Assembly (NCBI GenBank): GCA_036346205.1
Contig: JARFJB010000939.1
Coordinates: 419,001 to 483,000, forward strand
Direction: 5' to 3'
Origin: Vesta saturnalis
Taxonomy: Eukaryota > Arthropoda > Insecta > Coleoptera > Lampyridae
DNA length: 64,000 nt
Shown here: piece after piece, positions 57,881 through 64,000 of the stretch
Numbering within the stretch: position 1 is the stretch's first letter
Layout: each line of letters begins with the position of its first letter
Made by a program: the position numbers and the translations under genes
Notes under the pieces: model-generated
Told to the model about the DNA's origin: nothing
The model's database searches: none
The model's input: the letters and a program-made list of their open reading frames with translations, nothing else

Positions 57881-58357
57881 AATATCAAAGTTCCTAAGTG
57901 TGTGTCTAATATAAACAGAATTACAAAATGTGCCGTTTAATTTATAAATACCAGACTTTAAAATATCGTTAGTTGAATCTTTTACATTAAATAAACATTT
58001 AAGAACATTGGTATTAGTTTTGAAAGCTACTTTGTAATATGTGGGCTACTTTTTCTATTTTTCTATAGATAATCTGTACTCTTGATCTTTCGATAATATT
58101 TAAAATGTAACCGTTTTCTGCAATTTATTTCATAATTGAAATTTGTCTTGTTTAATCGTAATGGCATTGCTCTATGTACTGATGATCTATGTGCAGCTAG
58201 TTTATGTGTTTTATGGTGACATGATTCGTTTATCTGTATGTGTAGGTTTTCTTAATGTGGAGAATTCTAACTTGTTCTCTGTATTAATTTTTATGTTTAA
58301 ATCAAGAAAATGAATAACTGTATTTTGTTGTTTCTCTAGTGTAAATTTTATGCTAGG
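57865..58357 (-). pseudogene. Penelope-like element, copy A: end of reverse transcriptase and GIY-YIG
   Basis: The - strand from 58350 reads KQQNTVIHFLDLNIKINTEN, LEFSTLRKPTHTDKRIMSP (the FLDL and RKPTHTD hallmarks of Penelope-type RT), HKLAAHRSSVHRAMPLRLNK, then fragments of the RT thumb. Near 57957 come SGIYKLNGTFCNSVYIRHT and RNFDIRYKK, the start of the GIY-YIG nuclease. Stops and shifts interrupt it. Its 5' side meets the 5' side of copy B. Confidence 0.85.
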
Positions 58358-58985
58358 ATGTCACCATAAATCACGTAAGTTAGCTTGATATAGATCCTTA
58401 GTACATAGAGCAATGCCATTACCATTAAACCAAACAAATTTCAATAAATAAATAACAATTATAAAACAAATTGCACAAGCAAATGGTTACATTTCAAATA
58501 TAATCGACACATTAGTTAAAAATTAAGAGTACAACATATCTATCAAAAACATTTACCCAATTAACACAGAACCGGCAGAAAATAAATACACTTCAATTTT
58601 CTATTGTGGAGAAATACCAGAAAAAGTAGCTCACATATTACAAAGGAACAAAAAGTACGAAGTAGCTTTCAAAACTAATACCGAAAGATTAAACTGACAT
58701 TTTATACCACATTTATAAATTGAACTGCAATTCTGTTTATGTTGGACACTTAGGAACTTTAATATTAGATACAAAGAAAACATTAGATGTTACAAATATA
58801 AACACACAGTCAAATCAAATTATGCAAACATTTAATAGCAAATAATCACTGTACCACTTTACGAAAAACTTTTAAAAAGTAAAACCAGTAAAAAAGACAA
58901 ATTAGATGTTTTGGAAGAATTCAAAATTTATAAACAGAAAGTACCTTTAATGAACGAACAGATTGATCTTTAACTTTTACTTATA
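58358..58985 (+). pseudogene. Penelope-like element, copy B, head to head with copy A
   Basis: The + strand begins with the same region as copy A (TCACCATAAATCACGTAAGT at 58361; HRAMPLPLNQTNF) and continues AQANGYISNIIDTLVKN, YTSIFYCGEIPEKVAHILQR, NKKYEVAFKTNTERLN, then CNSVYVG / RNFNIRYKENIRCYK (GIY-YIG) and the C terminus KKDKLDVLEEFKIYKQKVPL followed by NEQIDL. Copies A and B form an inverted repeat: arms 57877-58222 and 58358-58790 around 135 bases. Stops and shifts show both are dead. Confidence 0.85.
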
Positions 58986-59209
58986 TATTTTCTCATTGAT
59001 AATAATACATGTTCTATTGAAACGAGTAGAGAAATAAATAATTATATACAAGAAATTGTCGAATTATATTGTGTTTAAAACATTGGTGCTATTAAATACC
59101 GAAAATTCGTTAAGGTTGCGGCATGAATGAAAGAATGAAATTAAAATAAGTAAAAGTATTAAAGTCGAGTATAGCGAATATTTCTCATGTTACAATTTGG
59201 CAAAGACAA

Positions 59210-60860
59210 CTAAATTGGTGTGTAAATATAGATTTTGAACATTCGGCACAAATGCTGACCCAACACTTATTGATCACAGAATATAGCCATTGTTCATCGA
59301 GAGAATCTGTTTTGCCGCGTATGTCACAAATATAGTATATCAACAAATTTTGGGCAAAATTAATCGTCTTTTAATTACAAGATGCCAAAACCTATGTAAT
59401 CGGAGATTTTCTTCCTAAAACGTATTAATTAACCATAGAATTAGAACCATTTCAAACCTACAAGAAAGATTAAAGAACATTTTAGATCATCTAAAGATGC
59501 TTCAAATCCATTAGTAGCTTCTGAAGTATATAAATTATGTTGTGCTTATATAAAAGTATACATTGAAACCACAAAACGTAGTTTGGACACAAGATGTGAG
59601 ATGCTGTAGAATGATTAACTTTCGTGGATCGTGGAACTAGCTCTTGATGAACGATACAATCAATTTTTGACAATGTTCGACTCAAATTCTGACCAGCACT
59701 TATGGACCACAAAATATAGCCATTGATAATCGAGAAAATCTATTTTGACGGGTCTGCAACAAAAAATTGTGTATCAACATAAATTTTGGGCAAAATTGGT
59801 CTTTTTTTAATTACGAGATGCCAAAACCTATGTAATCGGAGATTTTCTTTTTACAAAAATATTAATTAACCATAGAATTAAAACTATTTCAAACCTGCAA
59901 GAAAGATTAAAGGATACCTAAAGATGATTCAAATCCATTATTAGCTTCTTGAGTGTATAAATGATCTCGTTCGTGTACAAAAGTAAACATTGGAACCACA
60001 AAACGTTGGGCATCTTGTAATTAAAAAAATAAAAAATGGAGTACCTTAATTTTAATTTTAGCCCTTGATATGTTTTCATTGTATAATAATGATTGCAGTC
60101 CTTAAGTATTAACCGAAATTTATTTCTTTGTTAGATTTGTTATAATTTAACTACCTATATATTTAATTGGTTTAAGTTTTTAGCTGTGAATACTTTTATC
60201 ACCTTGAAATTAAAGTTAAACTTTGGACTTACATTATAATTTGAATTAAATTTGTTTTTAGATTGGCACATTTTTTATTTATTTGATTTATCATTTTCAA
60301 AGCGATTTAATAATATGTAATACTTTAAAGATCTAGCTAGTCTTTACTAAAATAAAACTAGATTCCGTAGATGCCTTTTTCATAATCATTCCCTAACTAT
60401 TACAGCAGGATTATATTTGCATTTCAGCTTTCATACATTTATTTAACATCTTAATTAATTTTTTTTTTAACTATTATGCACTAAAGACAATTGTAGTTGT
60501 TATCGAAACATTTAAATTAAATTAATAAAAATACACGATTACATAAGTATTTTAATATTCGGACAACTATTGACCAGCATTCATGTATCACAGAATTCAG
60601 TAAGAGAATCCATGTTGCCGCATCCTCAACGAAATTGATGTATCAACATAAAATTTAAGCGAAATTCCGCCCAAATGATGACACCTTAGCCTTCCAGACT
60701 ACCTATTTTGTCGTGATCCCAACGAAATTGAGGTGTAAATATAGAATTTGGGCAAGAGTCGGCCCCATTCCTGACCAACACCCATGGATCCCGTTATTTA
60801 GATCTTAGTGATCCACAGGTTCTACTGCGCCGTGTCCCCAATAAATTTGATGCGTAAATA
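59210..60860. repeat. Diverged repeat units (satellite-like), with a 436 bp direct pair
   Basis: Copies at about 59237-59583 and 59672-60008 are direct repeats with 436-base spacing (AACCTATGTAATCGGAGATT in both, at about 59390 and 59826). A shorter unit containing GTGTAAATATAGATTTTG and GACCAACACTTATGGATC variants recurs at about 59210, 59676, 60563, 60635, 60730 and 60840. AATTACAAGATGCC (59374) is mirrored by GGCATCTTGTAATT (60008), a possible pair of inverted ends. Confidence 0.75.
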
Positions 60861-61745
60861 TAGATTTTGTGCAACATTATTATCTTTCATTACTCCCATC
60901 TCCTTACTGTGCACAATTGGAGTGCATAAGGTATACGAAAACCAAAAGTCGATAGATGGTCTAGAAACCGAATTATATTGTTCACAAACACAGACCCACG
61001 GCACTTTCAATATTGCGCACGCACCACAGGGCCTTAACGTTTAAACTGTTTTTATTTTTTTTTACAAAACGCTTTGGTACATAGTCGGGTCGAGAAATAA
61101 CAAAGGATTATTTTATGTATGTTTTTATTCTTTTTTTACTCAATGTTTTAGTACTTAGTCATAATCAAGATGTGCACTATTGAAAGCATTATCTTTGACT
61201 TCTGTTGAAGTAAAAGATATCTAACCAAAGTTGGATATGCGCTGATTTTCTGACAGAATTGAAGGTATAATTTTATTTTTTGACGAAATACGCAAACATA
61301 GTGTAAAAATATTAGTCTTTCTAGCTTAATGTGTAGCGAAGGTAATGGATTTTGATATCTTAAGCCGTTTAGGAGTAAATACGTGCTGACAAAGCGCAGC
61401 TAATAGTGAATTTTTCATTGAAAAGTTCATTTAAAATATGTATTCTTCTAATTAGAAAGAATGATTTGTGGCGGTTTTTTTTACTTTTTGAGAAAAAAAC
61501 GTTTAATTTTCTGCAAGGTAAAGTCACTTTAACATGAGTCATCGATATGTAATTCTTGCTCAAGGTTTTACACCGATCCCTTACGTAATTATATGAAGTA
61601 GTTTAAAACTACTTTCACATGATTCACTGGTACCTTACCTAATACTCTCCTCAACTTTTACTTTACCCACCGGTGAGTCTCACCTGTGATTTACCTATGT
61701 GGTCTTTCGTGTAAACAACCAGTGGCTCTCGTTTTGTTATTTGTG
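60861..61745. other. No recognisable feature
   Basis: AT-rich DNA without recognised coding or repeat content. Confidence 0.4.
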
Positions 61746-61749
61746 TTTT

Positions 61750-63510
61750 TAATTCCTTGTACATTTTAATATTTATAATTTGTTAACAAGTGCTCTAATA
61801 CAGCCTAGGGCAACACTATTAAAATCACTCATACTTATTACACACCCTCGGGGTGTTTTAGGAAAAAACAGTGACTCATACTTTTTATATAATCAACTAA
61901 AAAATACAATAACCAAATTGCGTTCCTGTTGAGCCTGTATATTTGCGGATTTGTGTGACTGCAGGATCGTTTACTTGTTTGCTAGTCTGTTTTCTTCGTA
62001 TATGGTTTTGTGTTTTGGGTTCATACTTGATTGCTAGTTTTTTATTTACGTGCTTGTATGTTAGTGCATGTGCTTGTTCGCGTGTGTGTGATTAGATATT
62101 TGTTTGCAGGATCTTATTTAATTCCTTTGATTTGCACGTTTAGGTGGTTTTTTATCTTTGGGGGTTTGTATGTTGCGTATCTGTTGAATAATTTGCCTGT
62201 TTGTTGCTTTGTATTGGCTAACTTTTTTGAGTTGTTTATTGATGTGTTTGTGTGTTTTCGGTTAAGACGTTTTGTATTTGTGTGTTTACTTGATTAGTTT
62301 CTTTGTTTGCGTATTCACACGTTTGTAGGTGGGTGGATGTTTGCGTGCGTGCGTGAGTATGGGTGTATGCGTACGTGCGGTAAGGAGTCAGAGGAGTAAA
62401 TGTGGTCTTGTTTCGGTAAAATTGAAAAGTGATTGCATTCAAACTTAACATAAGTGTTTACCTCCAAATGTCTACACTTCAGTGATTTTTGGTGGTGGTA
62501 AGGGTAAGAAAGGTTAATATAATTTTCTTTCGTCCGCCATAACACAGATTCTTAATTCTGCGGTAGTGGTGGTTGAGAAGTTGCGGAGTAAAAAGGTAGG
62601 TGGATATTATTTTCTTTTGTTCGCTATAACTCAAAAACTTGAAAAGCGATTGTATTCAAACTTAGCATAAGTATTTAATTGAATTGACTCAAATAGCAGA
62701 CGGTCGGACATTTCTTCGAGTCGACTCAATTTTTTTGTTTGCGTATACTTCTTTGTCTAGTTTAGTCCTTAAAAATTGTATCACATTGTTAATACTTGCT
62801 TATACATTTTTAACAAATTCTGTATTGCGGTATGATAAAATATTATTCAGTTGAACCTGGTTTTCTTTAATACCTACCACATGTATATGTTTTATAGTCC
62901 AAACCAGATGAAAGGTAGTTGGAAACGCGGTAATAATTCATATAGCCTTAGGGAAATACCATCAAATTAACTTATACTTGTTACGTAGTCCCAAGACAAA
63001 CTAGTGATTCGTACTTATTGTGTAATCACTAAAAATGCCAAGGCCAAATTACATTTCTGTTTGTATCGCGTATTTGTGTGTTTGTTGGTTAGTTTGCTAG
63101 TTTTTCTTGAGTTACGTGTTTAATTTTTGGGTGCTTACTGGATTGATATTTTTTTTTTGTTTACTAGTTTGTATATTTGCGCATGTGTTTGTTCGTGTGT
63201 TTGAATGTGTATGTGGTTGGGTATTTGCGTACACGTTTAGTTTCTTTGGTTTGGATGTTGGGGTTGTTTGTAAGTTTGGGTATTTGGATGTTACTTGGCG
63301 TTTGCTGGATAATTTGCTTCTTTTTCGTTTTTGTGTTGTGTTTTGACCATGTTTTATTATTTTTTTTTGTATGTTTTATGCGTTTAGTTGTATGTTTGGG
63401 CTTTTACTTGTTTTCGGGTTTCTTTGTTTGCGTGTGCTTGCTTTGTTAATTTGCTGATCACGTGTTTTTGTGTAGGCGATCAGCTGTTAATATACGCTTT
63501 TTTGCGTGGG
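61750..63510. repeat. Diverged direct duplication of a GT-rich block (period about 1.1 kb)
   Basis: Copy 1 (about 61800-62380) and copy 2 (about 62930-63500) share the order: ACTCATACTTATTACACA-like, a (C)AGTGACTCATACTTTTT-like line, CAATAACCAAATTGC-like, then several hundred bases of T- and G-only text (TTTGTGTGTTT, GTTTGCTAG, TTTGCGTAT). The + strand of the GT block has very little C and A, so long open frames rich in Phe, Val, Cys and Leu appear by chance. Confidence 0.75.
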
Positions 63511-63581
63511 TTTCTCCAATTTCTTTGATTTGGACGTTTCTTCAATTTCTTTGATTTGGACGTTTGTGTGCTTGGGTGATT

Positions 63582-64000
63582 CAGTGGCGCACCCAGAATT
63601 TTTTTCAGGGAGGGTTTTAACTTTAGTCAGTCTTTATGTAGGTATATACAAAATCTATGCAATTCTCTTAGACAATAACGTGTTTTATTTGTCAAATAAA
63701 AAGTAACCATTAATTACAAATCACAAAATTTACTAATCAGCTGGACATTATAACTTAATTTCGAGTTCTCTTAACTTTTCGGCTAATTTGTCCAATATTT
63801 CTTCAGGGGTAGGAGTTATATCTCTGTACAAATGCAAGAGTGTTAAACCATTTAGTCTGCTTTCAGATGAAGAATTCTTATGTAATTTTTTAAACGGCGT
63901 AATACGGAAAAACATCGTTCATTTTCCGCGGTAGATACAGTATAGGTAACAGTACCTTGATATTGGGTAAATGAATTGAATCTGAGCAGTATTTCAAGGT
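63582..64000 (-). mobile_element. hAT transposon, one end and 3' part of transposase (continues past window)
   Basis: CAGTGGCGCACCCAGAATTT at 63582 is a standard hAT terminal inverted repeat start (CAGTGGCG). The 8 bases before it, GGGTGATT, are the candidate target duplication. Reading inward, a transposase C terminus begins at 63748 on the - strand and leaves the window at 64000. Confidence 0.8.
63748..64000 (-). pseudogene. hAT transposase, C-terminal dimerisation region (partial, one frameshift)
   Basis: The - strand reads TYTVSTAENERCFSVLRRLK followed by NYIR, then after a one-base shift at about 63873 NSSSESRLNGLTLLHLYRDI and TPTPEEILDKLAEKLRELEI, ending KL with a stop at 63750-63748. 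The S-T-A-E-x-x-R-x-F-S-x-L-R-R-x-K motif is the hAT dimerisation signature; the spacing is like that of ZMYM1/TTF-type hAT proteins. The catalytic part lies outside the window. One frameshift in a short run suggests a relatively young copy. Confidence 0.85.

Noticed and set aside
62031..63449. Several open frames of 60-90 codons
   Set aside because: The G+T-only composition lacks the bases needed for stop codons in some frames; no protein family is visible.

Overview
This is eukaryotic, almost certainly insect, nuclear DNA: AT-rich, dominated by transposon remnants, with one confident host coding exon. The exon (32823-33926, + strand) encodes a signal peptide and most of the sema domain of a plexin that I recognise as plexin A. 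It has a clear acceptor at 32785 and a strong donor at 33927. No later plexin exon was recognised, so at least 30 kb to the right of the donor appears to be one very large intron, and everything left of the acceptor is 5' intron or intergenic DNA. I could not assign the species.

Layout. 1-2525: decayed APE-type LINE (+). 2.8-4.4 kb: Penelope-like GIY-YIG fragments (-) and (TA)n arrays. 5.9-6.6 kb: internally deleted mariner (-). 7.4-9.9 kb: near-complete but inactivated Harbinger with its two convergent genes. 9.9-16 kb: mostly anonymous, with a higher-order tandem satellite at 13.2-14.1 kb. 16.0-18.6 kb: Jockey-like LINE (+) ending in poly(A). 18.6-27.1 kb: minisatellites, a hAT-like terminus, a DDE transposase pseudogene and a Penelope scrap. 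27.2-29.5 kb and 36.6-38.6 kb: two members of a Tc1/mariner-superfamily group with unusually long terminal inverted repeats. 30.5-30.9 kb: two BTB-domain-like remnants. 41.2-46.4 kb: a large diverged foldback whose loop holds a 1.18 kb element with apparently identical 281 bp terminal inverted repeats and only the acidic C-terminal tail of a transposase. 49.8-50.2 kb: tRNA-derived SINE. 50.2-50.8 kb: BEL/Pao fragment (-). 51.2-52.8 kb: a 0.8 kb tandem duplication. 54.7-57.4 kb: second Harbinger (+), with catalytic residues replaced. 57.9-59.0 kb: two Penelope-like copies placed head to head. 59.2-60.9 kb: diverged repeat units. 61.8-63.5 kb: a 1.1 kb duplicated GT-rich block. 63.6 kb to the end: a hAT element entering from the right.

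Apart from plexin, no genes here appear to work together; the window is a record of transposition, much of it inside or next to a plexin intron. The strongest points for follow-up are the 43.0-44.2 kb element, the repeated placement of (TA)n arrays against CAGGGTG-type transposon ends, the multi-unit structure of the long-TIR arms, the head-to-head Penelope pair and the minimal upstream ORF before the plexin start. I found no evidence of a new defence or regulatory system.
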